A stretch of 63,286 nt of DNA from an uncultured Olsenella sp. (lineage in GTDB: Bacteria > Actinomycetota > Coriobacteriia > Coriobacteriales > Atopobiaceae): assembly GCA_900316105.1 (NCBI GenBank), contig ONBR01000014.1:1-63286 (forward strand), in the 5' to 3' direction. This document shows, piece after piece, positions 35,070 through 44,653 of this stretch (within the stretch, counting starts at the first letter, position 1; each line of letters opens with the position of its first letter). A program made the translations under genes and the position numbers. The notes below the pieces were generated by a model. That model saw only the letters and a program-made list of their open reading frames with translations, ran no database searches and was not told where the DNA came from.

Positions 35070-35162
35070 TTACGCCTTGTCGGCAGGGAAGGCGATGCCG
35101 GCGGACAGGCGTGCGCCGAGCAGGTCCACGATCATTCCGGTACCGACGACTGCGAGTTTCAT
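35070..35162 (-). pseudogene. Gfo/Idh-like micro-ORF (deletion remnant)
   Basis: A 30-residue frame with a strong ribosome site (GAGGAGG) and start MKLAVVGTGMIVDLLG, identical in style to the first dozen residues of Gfo/Idh/MocA dehydrogenases. It then runs into RLSAGIAFPADKA and stops, followed by a terminator-like hairpin. The likely origin is an in-frame deletion that left only the two ends of a dehydrogenase gene. It may still be transcribed. Confidence 0.55.
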
Positions 35163-35302
35163 GCTTCCTCCTCGTGTTAAATTGCTTCACTGGGATGAAG
35201 ATAGCCCAGGGGCGCGTGTGCGAGGGGGCGGGGTTGGCGTGTCCGGTCGCCAGGTATGGAAGCGAGAGGTCTCGGCGGACCGAGGGCGGACTAAAGGTCC
35301 AG

Positions 35303-35332
35303 GGAGTGGCCTGTCCCCTTTTGACTCATTTG
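35303..35332. repeat. Palindromic repeat family 1, copy 4 (half-degenerate)
   Basis: AGTGGCCTGTCCCCTTTTGACTCAT keeps the core and right arm; the left arm is eroded. It lies just past the addA stop. Confidence 0.55.
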
Positions 35333-35345
35333 CCCATGACACGAG

Positions 35346-38300
35346 CTACAGGACAGGCGGGTTCCCCCTGTCGAAGTGGTAGCGGACCACGTAGGGCTGA
35401 CCAGCCTGACCCCCCAGATCGGACGTATCCAGCTCCACGCAGCAGAAGGCGCACTCCACGCAGCGATAGCCCTGGCCCATCAGGACGTAGGCATAGAAGT
35501 TGGCCTGGAGCTCGTGGTGGGCGCGAATCTCCTCTGGGCTCAGGCCCCTATCGCCCGTCTTGTAGTCCACAACCAGGGCGGCGTCCGACCCCCCATCAGT
35601 GGCAAGAAGGTCGATCGCTCCCTCCACGTGGTCTCCGTAGGGGGCATCTGCCTGGGCAAAGAAGGGCACCTCCGCCCTGACCCGGTCGTGGCCAAGGGCC
35701 TCCGCACGCAGGTCCGAACCGCACCAGCGAGCGAGGGCGGCGTCCAGGCGACCTCGGGCTCGGTCAGAGAGGTTCCAGCGCCGAGCCATGGCGTCCAGAC
35801 GCGCCGGGGCAAGCGCCCTGGTCGGAGCCTCCACCAGGGACTGGGCCAACTCGTGGAAGGCAGAGCCCAGACTGGTCGCCTTGTCCTCGTCCTCCGCTGC
35901 CGAATAGCCGTCCTCCTCGTCCTCGGGAAGCTGGGGAGGCAGGCTGGGACGGCGCCCGCCCCTGACCTCGCTCTGTGGCTGACCGCCTTCACCGGACTCG
36001 GCAGCCTCCCCCGCCTCCTGCTCCTCCAGCTCGCGAAGGAGCCTCTCGTGCACCGAGCTGAAGCTGAAGACTCCCGTCCTCATGGGTGCAAGCTGTGTGA
36101 CTTTGGCCAGGTCAATCCCCTCAACGTCGTAGAGCTGGTAGGTCCTCTGTCCGTCCTTCTCCGAAGTCGGCTCGCCCTCCTCGGCATCACCATAAGGGGC
36201 CTCGGCCACGGGCAAGACGAGCTCCCCCGCGTCCACGCTGATGTCGCCCTCCTTGGACTTCGTGAGGCGCACACTCCTCACACGGCCAAAGTCCCGACCC
36301 TCGCCGTCGTGCAGGACGTGCAGGCCAGGCGCGGGGAAGCTCCCGCCAAAGAGAGCCCCCAGCAGGCCAGCCACGAGCTCGGGTCCGCAGCCGTCCTTCT
36401 TTACCGCGCCCTTCACGCCCAGGATCAGGGCCTCCCGGGCGCGGGTCAAGCCCACGTAGAGAAGGCGGGTCTTCTCCTGAGCCTCCTCCTGACGGTTCCT
36501 GTCCTTGAGGGCCCACAGGTACTCGGCGATGCTCTGTGGCTCGTCGGTCTCGCAGCCGTCCAGGGTCAGGCGCTCCTTGCCCCCCAGCTTTGGATAGAGG
36601 ACGACCTTGGTGGTCTGGCCACCCAGACGACCGCTCACGACCCCCGTCTGGGGACGGGGATCACCCCAGCACTCGCAGACGGCGCAGACGGGGAACTCCA
36701 GACCCTTGGAGGCGTGAATGGTCATGATACGCAGGGCTCGTTGGCTGCTGCTGGCCAGGGATGCGGGCGGGATCTTTGCCAGCTCCAGCCAGCGATCGAA
36801 TTCCTGGGCAGCGCGGGCGGGCCCCAGACCCAGCTCCTCGGTGAGGTCGCGGATGTAGTCCACGGCGGCCAGGACGTTGGCCTCACGCGAACGCCCGTCC
36901 TGTCCCTGGGACTCCAGCCTGGCAAGCCAGCCCGACTCACGGACCACTGCCAGGCAGACGTCCGCAACGGGCAGGCGGCGCAGGGCTCGGCGGGCCCGCC
37001 AGAGGACCTCGTGAGCCTGGCGCAGACGCTTCGAGGGCTCGCGCTCCCCATAGAAGTCCATGGTCGCGAAGCCCTGGTCAATGGTCCTCTTTGTGGGGGC
37101 GTCCAGGGTCACCTGTCTGCGGGCTCCCAGCATCACGAAGTCGTCGGCGTCCAGGTCAAAGACCTCGGATGCCAGGAGGGGAAAGAGGCCCGACTGGGTG
37201 TCATGGGGATTGGAGAGCACGTGCAGGAGGGCTGCCATCACCTGGACCTCGGGAGCCGAGGTGAAGGTGGAGCCACCCGTGACCACACACTCCAGGCCCT
37301 GGCCACGCAGGGCGTCAATGTAGTCGCCCGCATGCGTGGTCGTGCCCAGCAGCAGGGCCATGTTGCCCACGGACTCGCCGGCGTCGGCGTACTCGCGGAA
37401 GCGCTGGGCGACCGCCTGGGCCAGGAGGTAGGAGCTTGCCGTAGCCGTGCCGGTATTGCCGGCAACGAGCTCCACGTCGATGCGGGGAATGTCGCGCGCA
37501 ACATAGCCATCCTTGCGCTTTGGGCTGGGGTCCAGGTGCATGAAGTCCCGGAGGACGCCCTGGTCTCCCCCGCAGACCATGTCCACGAAGGATAGGACGT
37601 CGGCATGGCTGCGGTAGTTGGTGGTCATGTAGACATGACCGTCCTTGCCAATGGATGCGCCGTAGTTGCGAAAGACGCTCACGTCCGCACCACGGAAGCG
37701 GTAGATGGACTGCTGGGCGTCGCCCACCGTGCAGACCCGGCTCATGTCGCCGCCCGCAAGCAGGCGTATCAGGGCCAGCTGGCGCTCGTCGGTGTCCTGG
37801 AACTCGTCCACCATGATCAGGCGGAAGCGACCGTCGTAATCAGCCGCCACCTGAGGGTTGTCGCGAACGGCAGCCAGGGCCAGCGAGACCAGGTCGTCGT
37901 TGTCCATGAGGGAGCGGTCGCGCTTTAGCTCGGCGTAGCGACGGTCAGCCGCCTTGGCCAGGTCCAGGGCCGCCTGGGCGGCGGGCACGCACTCTGACAG
38001 GAGGATGGAGGCCCAGACCTCGTTGTAGGTGTCCTTGACCTCGCGGGCAAAGGTCCCGAAGGCCTTGGATGCCGTGGAGGGAAACTTGACCTCCTTGATG
38101 CGGGCCAGGATCCGACGGGCCTCCTCTGCGGTTCGCTTGCCGGGTGCCAGCTCGTTGAAGGCACGCAGGAGCTCCAGGGGCTCCGTGACCTTGGCCAGGG
38201 CGGCCTTGGTGAGCTTCTGGGAGTTCAGGGCCTCATAGGCATTGAGGAGGCGCCTCATGAGCTGGGAGACGTCGGCTCCCGGCACGAGTTCCAGGCCATC

Positions 38301-38891
38301 GAAGCCCTGGGGGTTCTGTCCCGCAATCTCGATGAACTGCTCCACGATGCGGAGGGCCCCCGTATGAGGCTGCTCGGAAATCTTTCCCAGGCCATAGCGG
38401 TCAAAGAGGAAGCGTTGCCCAGGCGTCTGGTCCTCCGACTTGTAGGCAGCACCGACCACCTCGTCCAGGGCCTGGGCACTCAGGATGTCGGCCTCGTTCT
38501 CGGACGCCATACGGAACTCCGGGTCCAGGCCCAGGTCCAGAGCGTGCCTTTTGAGGATGCGGGAGCACATGCCATGAATCGTCGAAATCCAGGCGGAGTC
38601 CACCTGGAGGGCCTGCTCGCGCATGCCGGCGGACCTCAGGGTGGAGCGGACGCGCTCCTTGATCTCGCGCGCGGCAGCATTGGTGAAGGTGATCACCAGC
38701 ACCTGGTCAAGCCCGTCCAGGAAGGGGCGACCGTCCTTGCCAGAGCCCTCCGAGAGTGCCCAGGCTATGCGCTGGGTCAGGGTGAAGGTCTTTCCCGATC
38801 CGGCCCCAGCCTCAACGAAGAGCGGACTGTCCAGGGTCTGTGCGATTTTGCGCTGGTTGTCGCTAAGCGTCGAAAGGTCAACCGTGCTCAC
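35346..38891 (-). CDS. addA: ATP-dependent helicase/nuclease subunit A
   Basis: A 1181-residue UvrD-type helicase plus nuclease for recombination repair of double-strand ends. Helicase motifs are Walker A EAGAGSGKTFTLTQ, motif II DEFQDTD, GDAQQSIYRFRG, TNYRSH, IMTIHASKGLEFPV and LLYVGLTRAREAL. The C-terminal RecB nuclease motif has VVDYKTGD and the Q-x-x-x-Y block ELQANFYAYV. The start is a GTG at 38891 with GAGGAGGT upstream, sharing one base with the addB stop (TAGTG). Confidence 0.93.
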   Translation of the reverse strand: MSTVDLSTLSDNQRKIAQTLDSPLFVEAGAGSGKTFTLTQRIAWALSEGSGKDGRPFLDGLDQVLVITFTNAAAREIKERVRSTLRSAGMREQALQVDSAWISTIHGMCSRILKRHALDLGLDPEFRMASENEADILSAQALDEVVGAAYKSEDQTPGQRFLFDRYGLGKISEQPHTGALRIVEQFIEIAGQNPQGFDGLELVPGADVSQLMRRLLNAYEALNSQKLTKAALAKVTEPLELLRAFNELAPGKRTAEEARRILARIKEVKFPSTASKAFGTFAREVKDTYNEVWASILLSECVPAAQAALDLAKAADRRYAELKRDRSLMDNDDLVSLALAAVRDNPQVAADYDGRFRLIMVDEFQDTDERQLALIRLLAGGDMSRVCTVGDAQQSIYRFRGADVSVFRNYGASIGKDGHVYMTTNYRSHADVLSFVDMVCGGDQGVLRDFMHLDPSPKRKDGYVARDIPRIDVELVAGNTGTATASSYLLAQAVAQRFREYADAGESVGNMALLLGTTTHAGDYIDALRGQGLECVVTGGSTFTSAPEVQVMAALLHVLSNPHDTQSGLFPLLASEVFDLDADDFVMLGARRQVTLDAPTKRTIDQGFATMDFYGEREPSKRLRQAHEVLWRARRALRRLPVADVCLAVVRESGWLARLESQGQDGRSREANVLAAVDYIRDLTEELGLGPARAAQEFDRWLELAKIPPASLASSSQRALRIMTIHASKGLEFPVCAVCECWGDPRPQTGVVSGRLGGQTTKVVLYPKLGGKERLTLDGCETDEPQSIAEYLWALKDRNRQEEAQEKTRLLYVGLTRAREALILGVKGAVKKDGCGPELVAGLLGALFGGSFPAPGLHVLHDGEGRDFGRVRSVRLTKSKEGDISVDAGELVLPVAEAPYGDAEEGEPTSEKDGQRTYQLYDVEGIDLAKVTQLAPMRTGVFSFSSVHERLLRELEEQEAGEAAESGEGGQPQSEVRGGRRPSLPPQLPEDEEDGYSAAEDEDKATSLGSAFHELAQSLVEAPTRALAPARLDAMARRWNLSDRARGRLDAALARWCGSDLRAEALGHDRVRAEVPFFAQADAPYGDHVEGAIDLLATDGGSDAALVVDYKTGDRGLSPEEIRAHHELQANFYAYVLMGQGYRCVECAFCCVELDTSDLGGQAGQPYVVRYHFDRGNPPVL

Positions 38892-41800
38892 TAGGACCTC
38901 CTCTTGCTGCAGTTCAGGACGGGACAATAGGTGCAGGCCGCATCGTCGCGGGGATTTGCCTCGATGTTTCCGTGGATGAGCTCGTCGACCTTTTCCGCGA
39001 TGGCTGCCTCGGTGGCATCCAGGAGGGCGTCCATGCCATGGGCCGGCCCTGCGGAGCCAGTCCCGCCATTCGTTCCCTCAGCTCCCTCGATACCTGTATC
39101 TAGCTGGTCTTTTGCAGGCAGCTTGTCCATGCCGAAGGTCCCTCTGTCATCCACCAGTGCCCGCTCGCGCTGGCGCTTGGACAGGGGGTGCTCACCAAAG
39201 ACCCTCTCCTCCAGGTTGTCGGAGACGGCGCCCATGACACAGTGGTCGCCCTTGGTGCCCAGGTAGACGGCTGCCACCACTCGGAGGTCCGGATACCTCC
39301 GCCTGACCACCTGCCCGTAAACCAGGGACTGGACGCGACGAGGCAGGACGAAGTCGTCACCCTCCCCATCAGGGTCTGTGACCCCATACTCCGACAGGAT
39401 GCTTGCCGTGCCACGATGCTTGTAATCTATGACCACGGCCTGGCCGTGGGCGTCCACGTCCACGCGGTCGACGGTGCCCAGCAGATATGCACCGGCATAC
39501 TCCACAGACTCCTCCCCGCGGCCAAAGCTCCACTCAAAGAGCCTGGGCTCGAAGCCCGTGAAGAGGCCCGCCTCATACTCGATCTCCGAGAGGAGGTCCC
39601 GGCGGAGCTCCTCTATGTATCCCTGGTCCTCACCGGAATGGGGGACCAGAGCCTGGGACCGGGCTCCCCTACCCTGGAGTCGGTACTGCTCGCGCAGGAC
39701 CTGGTCGAACTGGCCCTGCAGGACCTTCTGCGCGGCAGCGATTCCCTCCGGGTCGGACGAGCTGACCCTGGATCCGGGCAGGGGCTGGGCGAAGGCGGCA
39801 CCCCTCGTCTCCGGGTCGCGCTCGACCCCCGCAGCGACCAGGGCCTGGTCCAGCATCTGGGTATGGGTGAGCTCCAGGACCTTGTGGACGAAGGTGCCCA
39901 TCTCGGCTCCCGTGAAGCCCGCATCGTTGTCCCTGAGCGAGAGACGGCGAAGGCTGAACCACTTGTAGGGGCACTCCAGATAGCTCTCCAGCTGGGAGGC
40001 AGAAAGGAGCGGCCTACCGTCGCGGAGCTCCACCCGTCCCTCGGGAGGAACCACGACGATGCCGCGCAGGGCTGGCGAGACCACCCCGTCGTCCCCGACC
40101 TTCTCGGATCCACACAGTGTGGAAGGTAGCCCCGTAGGTGACGCGTTCGCATCTGCCTCGTACTCGTCCAGGCTCTGGACGGAGAGACCGCCAGTACCTC
40201 GTCCGGATTCCGAGTCCTCGCCAGTCCTATAACAGGAGACAAGCTCCGCAAGCATCACGGACGGCCAGCGCTCCTTGAGCGCGCGGTCATGGAGGCTGTG
40301 CTCCACGACCAAGTTGTGGCGTGCCGCTGCAATCATCTGGAGGAAGAGGACGCGCTGCTCCCGTACCAGGTCGCGCTGGGACTCCACGCCCAAGGTCACA
40401 AGAAGGGAGGACAGGGCGTCGTCGCCCGTTCCTATGGGGCTCTCCTCCGAGCTCTGGCCAACGAGGACCAGGGCGTCGAAGGCGGCAGGCTCCGCTATGC
40501 CGGCTGTCTTTGCGCTCATGATGCGCACGGTGGCGCTCGAGCCGTCCTCATCCACGCCAATGGTGGGATGAGTCTCGATGGAAGTGTCCGTCAGGGCATC
40601 CTCCGCCAGGTCAACGAGGATGGTCAGGCTTACGTGACCGTCGACCGCAGGGTCCGCGGTAAAGCCCAGCTGCTTCAGGGTGGAGGCCACCTTGATCAGC
40701 TGGCTGAGGATGCCCACGCAGCTGGTATCCGCCAGCTGGTCCTGGGCACGCTCCGTCTGCCAGACCTCCTTGCCGTCTAGGCCACGCACATAGTCGTCCA
40801 GACCTGGCTCGATCCGCCCGGCAAGGGGAGCCAGGAGCTTGGACGCCGCGGAACCCAAGCGACCCTTCAGGAGCTCGGTCGTCGCCTGAGCCACGGGGAC
40901 GCTGGTGCGCTTGGGGTTCTGGAGGGACTGCAGGACGTCCGCAGGCGTGAGGAGGCGGTTCTTTCGCCAGTTCAGGTCCAGGCGCCAGGCCTGCTCGGTG
41001 GGAACGAAGGAGAGGTCCGACAGGAGGAACTCCGTCAGCTCGCGAGGCGGCCACCAGTCCATGGAGCCCAAGCGCACGTACTTGCCCTCCGGCGTCTGCT
41101 CAAGCTCGGGCCAGGTCTGGTCCAGCTCGGCCAGACGAGCGACCGCGTGGGCGTAATCAAAGAATGCCTGGCTCTCCTTGCTGTCGCGAAGGGCGACGCG
41201 AAGCTCGCCCTGGCAGGATATGCCGCGGGCGCTGAGCTTTGGCGCAAGCTCCCTCCAGGCGCGCGCAAGGTCGGGAGCCACCACGGCGACGCTGGACGCA
41301 CCATCGTCCACCAGCCTTGTCACACGGCGGGCCACGAGTTCCGCCTCAGCATGGACCCCCTCAGCCTCCAGGAGGGAGACGGCGCCACCCGCATCCAGGA
41401 AGTGCTCTCTCCCGCAGAAGAGACCGTCCAGAAGGTCCTGGAGCTCCCCCTCGCGCTGGTAGGGAAGCTCGCCCTTTGGCAGCGAGGGCTCGCCGACCTC
41501 TGCCCCCAGCTGACCGGCCAGGTCCCGGCAGGCCGCCTGGTACTCGGCGTTTCCTGCCAAGAAGACGATGGTCACTTGCGTGTGACGGGAGAGCTCCGCC
41601 AGCAGGTGGCGCAAGGCGCGACCCATGGAGCTGTAGCCCACGACAACCATGGGGCCAAGCGAAACACCTGCTTCTAGCAGGGAATCTACAAGCTGGTAGA
41701 AGAGCTCGGACTTCTCGATGAGATGACGGATGCGAAGTTCGCAGGCATAGCGCCCCACGACGGAAATGGCCGTCCGCTCGCCGTCGGTGAGGCTCAGACA

Positions 41801-42226
41801 GGAGGCATGGACCAGGTCCAAAGACCCGTCTGGCGCCAGGGGCAACCAGGGCAGGGCCTGCGTGGCCAGCTGCCCCAGCAGGTGGACCGTTCCGGGGTTC
41901 TCCGCCAGCTTTTCGTCTCCCGGCATGTCGTTGAACGCAGCCATGGCAACGCGCACCAGAAGGCGTCTGCTCATGCCGTCCACGAGCTGACTGCCATCAC
42001 CCCAGACGCCCCAACGTTCCTTTGCCCAAGCCAGAGGGGTCGTCGTGGTGACGCCCAGGGAGAGGCCGCCTGCATGGGCCAGCTGCCGCTGGGCCTGGAG
42101 CTGCTGGTCGTAGCCAGGGACAAAGACCGTCGGGTCCTCCCCCGCCGCAAGTCGCTCCCTGAGGAGCTGAACCACGTCGGCCCCCATCAGGCGCTCGTCC
42201 CTTGTCCACTGAATCTGCAGAGCCAT
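38891..42226 (-). CDS. addB: AddB-like exonuclease subunit
   Basis: An ~1111-residue partner of AddA. The N-terminal region is helicase-like but lacks an obvious Walker A (VFVPGYDQQLQAQRQLAHAG at the usual place). The C-terminal nuclease domain has AVVIDYKHRGTA (D-x-K catalytic pair). The AddB iron-sulfur Cys set is suggested by YLECPYKWF and, near the end, CTYCPVLNCSK. The start is uncertain: MALQIQW at 42226 was preferred over upstream ATGs that lack ribosome sites. It is translationally coupled to addA. Confidence 0.85.
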   Translation of the reverse strand: MALQIQWTRDERLMGADVVQLLRERLAAGEDPTVFVPGYDQQLQAQRQLAHAGGLSLGVTTTTPLAWAKERWGVWGDGSQLVDGMSRRLLVRVAMAAFNDMPGDEKLAENPGTVHLLGQLATQALPWLPLAPDGSLDLVHASCLSLTDGERTAISVVGRYACELRIRHLIEKSELFYQLVDSLLEAGVSLGPMVVVGYSSMGRALRHLLAELSRHTQVTIVFLAGNAEYQAACRDLAGQLGAEVGEPSLPKGELPYQREGELQDLLDGLFCGREHFLDAGGAVSLLEAEGVHAEAELVARRVTRLVDDGASSVAVVAPDLARAWRELAPKLSARGISCQGELRVALRDSKESQAFFDYAHAVARLAELDQTWPELEQTPEGKYVRLGSMDWWPPRELTEFLLSDLSFVPTEQAWRLDLNWRKNRLLTPADVLQSLQNPKRTSVPVAQATTELLKGRLGSAASKLLAPLAGRIEPGLDDYVRGLDGKEVWQTERAQDQLADTSCVGILSQLIKVASTLKQLGFTADPAVDGHVSLTILVDLAEDALTDTSIETHPTIGVDEDGSSATVRIMSAKTAGIAEPAAFDALVLVGQSSEESPIGTGDDALSSLLVTLGVESQRDLVREQRVLFLQMIAAARHNLVVEHSLHDRALKERWPSVMLAELVSCYRTGEDSESGRGTGGLSVQSLDEYEADANASPTGLPSTLCGSEKVGDDGVVSPALRGIVVVPPEGRVELRDGRPLLSASQLESYLECPYKWFSLRRLSLRDNDAGFTGAEMGTFVHKVLELTHTQMLDQALVAAGVERDPETRGAAFAQPLPGSRVSSSDPEGIAAAQKVLQGQFDQVLREQYRLQGRGARSQALVPHSGEDQGYIEELRRDLLSEIEYEAGLFTGFEPRLFEWSFGRGEESVEYAGAYLLGTVDRVDVDAHGQAVVIDYKHRGTASILSEYGVTDPDGEGDDFVLPRRVQSLVYGQVVRRRYPDLRVVAAVYLGTKGDHCVMGAVSDNLEERVFGEHPLSKRQRERALVDDRGTFGMDKLPAKDQLDTGIEGAEGTNGGTGSAGPAHGMDALLDATEAAIAEKVDELIHGNIEANPRDDAACTYCPVLNCSKRRS

Positions 42227-42379
42227 CGGCCTCATCCCGTCCGGCATCGCAAAAAAGGGAGACTCCCTTCTTTGCAATCATTTGAACCCAACCGTTTCCA
42301 TTTGCACATCATGGTAGCGGATGGGTGCGACAGTAATGAGACCCAGATGTGGGGGCGACAAGCCTACCCCAAAAACTTC

Positions 42380-42600
42380 GGTCTAGCCAGAGGCTCTGGA
42401 AAGAGTGGCCAGCGGCGTCTTATTGGAGACGTCGTACATGGCAAGCCCTTGAGCATCCTTTGAGGCACCCGTCTGCTTAACCAGGGTGCCACCCGACAAC
42501 GTATAGAAGATGTCATCATTGAGAAGGTGGTCGATGGCCGCAGTGAGTACAGAAGCTTGCCCCTTCCTTTACCCTTGCTCCGCACTCAGGGCAACACGTG
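42380..42600 (-). pseudogene. Decayed zinc-ribbon sequence after the Glu-Pro-repeat gene
   Basis: Just past the stop at 42602, another frame gives CCPECGARVKEGASFCTHCG, a third CxxC...CxxC zinc ribbon like the two in the gene. It stops soon after. A further frame continues with protein-like coding texture (DDIFYTLSGGTLVKQTG, MYDVSNKTPLATL) to a stop near 42386. The most likely history is a longer multi-ribbon protein broken by frameshifts. The 42227-42379 stretch shows nothing else. Confidence 0.5.
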
Positions 42601-42601
42601 T

Positions 42602-43876
42602 CTAGAAGAGCTTCTGGCCGCACTGCATGCAGAACCTAAAGCCGGGCTCCACCGGTGCCCCGCAGGAGGGGCAGAACTTGTAGCCATGGTCCTCAGGCTC
42701 AGGCTCTGTCGGAGCGGGAGCCGCTGGTGCAGGTTCGGGAGTTGGCATGAAGGGTGCAGCCTGCTCGGAATCAGGCGTCTCCAGGGGCAGGGATGCCGTG
42801 GGTGCACCGTTCGGGAATCCCGCGGGCGGAACCGGGGGAACTGGATCGCTGTCGATGCTGGCTGGGATGTTTTGCATGGGCTCGGGAGCATGCTGGGCCT
42901 GAGCCTCCTCATAGGAGACCGTAGGCGCAAAGACATCGGCAATGGCGCTGGAATCGACCTCAGGCTCAGGCTCGGAATCGGGCTCCTCGGGGACAATCCT
43001 GGTGCCGCACGCGGAGCAGAAGAGGTCGCCGTCATCCAGCACGGAACCACAGGAGGGGCAGGTACGGGGCTTAGTCCCCTCCCCTGCAGCGGCGTCGTCG
43101 GAATCCATGGCTACCACCGGGGTGACCGTCTTGTGCTGGCTAGGCCTTGGGAAGTCACGGTCCAGGACGACCGTTGCCGCAAGGTCGAAGGGAAGGTCGA
43201 AGTCCAGCTTTGAGCCAGAGCCCTGGGCTGCTTCAGGCTCGGCTTCCGGCTCGGGTTCGGCTTCCGGCTCGGGCTCGGCTTCCAGCTCGGGTTCCGCCGC
43301 GGGCTCCGGCTCGGGTTCCGCTTCCGGCTCCGGCTCGGTTTCCGGCTCGGGCTCGGACTCCGCTTCAGGCTCGACTTCCGGCTCCGGCTCCGTCGCGGGC
43401 TCGGGCTCGGGCTCAGGCTCGGCCTCAGGAGCAGGCTCCGATAGCCCCTCTGCCAGCTCGGGGACTTCCTCTCCGGCAGGAGCTGCCCCCTCCGGCTCGG
43501 CAGCAGCCTCATCCTCGAAGGTCTGCCCTGACTCATCACCTACCGTAACGGTATTCTCATCATCGTCGGCGATGGTCCAGCCCTCATTCTCAGACCCAAT
43601 GGCATCAGCAGGGTCAAATGATTGCCTGCTCAGAATCACACCACATGCATCCCTGATCTGCCCGTCCAACTCGCTGATGCTGTCCAGCAGCTCCTCGAAG
43701 CCAGGCCTCAGGGACGGGTCCGTGAGCGACAGCTCATAGAAGGTCTCGCCCAGGCGCTGGCACGCCTCTGCCCTAGATGCCTCGAGCTTGCCCAAGACCA
43801 GGTGTGCGTCGGTCAAGCCGACCACGGGAGTGGGCTCGTCCGCCTCGTAATCTGACTCGATATCAAAGTCGCTCAT
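42602..43876 (-). CDS. Double zinc-ribbon protein with long Glu-Pro repeats
   Basis: A 424-residue acidic protein of unknown function. A helical N-terminus (about residues 20-90) is followed by roughly 80 residues of [15 protein letters not shown] repeats, then a zinc ribbon CPSCG...CSACG, a Pro-rich linker, and a second ribbon CPSCG...CMQCG at the C-terminus. The EP tract would form a stiff extended rod. No membrane segment is visible. The start is the ATG at 43876 with GAGAGGGG upstream. Sequence just past the stop encodes a third, out-of-frame ribbon. Confidence 0.75.
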   Translation of the reverse strand: MSDFDIESDYEADEPTPVVGLTDAHLVLGKLEASRAEACQRLGETFYELSLTDPSLRPGFEELLDSISELDGQIRDACGVILSRQSFDPADAIGSENEGWTIADDDENTVTVGDESGQTFEDEAAAEPEGAAPAGEEVPELAEGLSEPAPEAEPEPEPEPATEPEPEVEPEAESEPEPETEPEPEAEPEPEPAAEPELEAEPEPEAEPEPEAEPEAAQGSGSKLDFDLPFDLAATVVLDRDFPRPSQHKTVTPVVAMDSDDAAAGEGTKPRTCPSCGSVLDDGDLFCSACGTRIVPEEPDSEPEPEVDSSAIADVFAPTVSYEEAQAQHAPEPMQNIPASIDSDPVPPVPPAGFPNGAPTASLPLETPDSEQAAPFMPTPEPAPAAPAPTEPEPEDHGYKFCPSCGAPVEPGFRFCMQCGQKLF

Positions 43877-44170
43877 AGCAATCCCCTCTCGGACCACATC
43901 GACGGCGTGGCAGGTGCCCGGCCCGTCTTTGAATCATCTTCAACGCAGTCATCATTTTATAATGTTGGTCACCAATACTGTTGCGCAACAACTCTGCGGT
44001 CTGGCGATTGGCAACCAGCAAAGCGGCTGGAAAATACGCCCGAGTCTGGGCAATGGAACGCCTGGGCGGTGCAAGCGGAGCAGCAAGCCAAGCCACAGGA
44101 TTGTCTTCCCCGCGCAAGGAAGCTCAAAAATCGGGGTATACAATTGCCACGCGAGTCGAAAGGAGTTCTC

Positions 44171-44533
44171 ATGGGCTTTATCGGACGTTGGGTCGTACTC
44201 ACCCTTGCCACCATGGTCGCCGTCTGGCTGGTTCCCGGCATCGAGACCGTCGGAGGAGCCTGGCTGGGACCCATCATGTGCGCGCTTGTGCTCGCGCTCG
44301 TGAACGCCACAGTCAAGCCGATCATGAACATCATCTCTTTGCCCCTCACCATCATCACGCTGGGCATCTTCTATCTGGTCATCAATGCCCTCATGCTGCA
44401 GCTGGCCAGCTTCCTCTCGCGCGAGATTTTTCACGCGGGCATCTACATCCAGTCCTTTGGCTCGGCCTTCATAGGGGCAATCATCATCTCCATCGTCGCC
44501 ATGATCGTCGGTGGTGTGACTGGCCTGGACTAG
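44171..44533 (+). CDS. Phage-holin-like/YvlD membrane protein
   Basis: A 120-residue protein with four membrane helices (residues 5-22, 28-48, 52-80, 95-116), matching the PF04020 family (YvlD, 'phage holin superfamily IV'). Despite the name, members are mostly chromosomal inner-membrane proteins linked to envelope stress. The ATG at 44171 has AGGAG 5 bases upstream. The 43877-44170 gap shows no other gene. Confidence 0.85.
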   Translation: MGFIGRWVVLTLATMVAVWLVPGIETVGGAWLGPIMCALVLALVNATVKPIMNIISLPLTIITLGIFYLVINALMLQLASFLSREIFHAGIYIQSFGSAFIGAIIISIVAMIVGGVTGLD

Positions 44534-44542
44534 AAACGGGAT

Positions 44543-44608
44543 GTGACAATAGTGCCTGGCACTATTGTCACAAAATGCGTCCAATCGGGGGCTAGCCCCT
44601 GATTGGAC
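44543..44608. repeat. Two adjacent perfect palindromes after the YvlD-like gene
   Basis: GTGACAATAGTGCC/GGCACTATTGTCAC (44543-44571), a perfect palindrome with one central base. GTCCAATCGGGGGC pairs with GCCCCTGATTGGAC at 44579-44608 with one mismatch. A further GGGGGCTACCCCC lies at 44619-44631. They act at least as bidirectional hairpins. Confidence 0.75.
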
Positions 44609-44653
44609 GTCAGGACCAGGGGGCTACCCCCGATTTGCCACTAAGGACACCGT

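Noticed and set aside
44171..44533. Phage holin indicating a second prophage
   Set aside because: The family name is misleading; PF04020 proteins are usually chromosomal YvlD-like membrane proteins and no other phage gene is adjacent.
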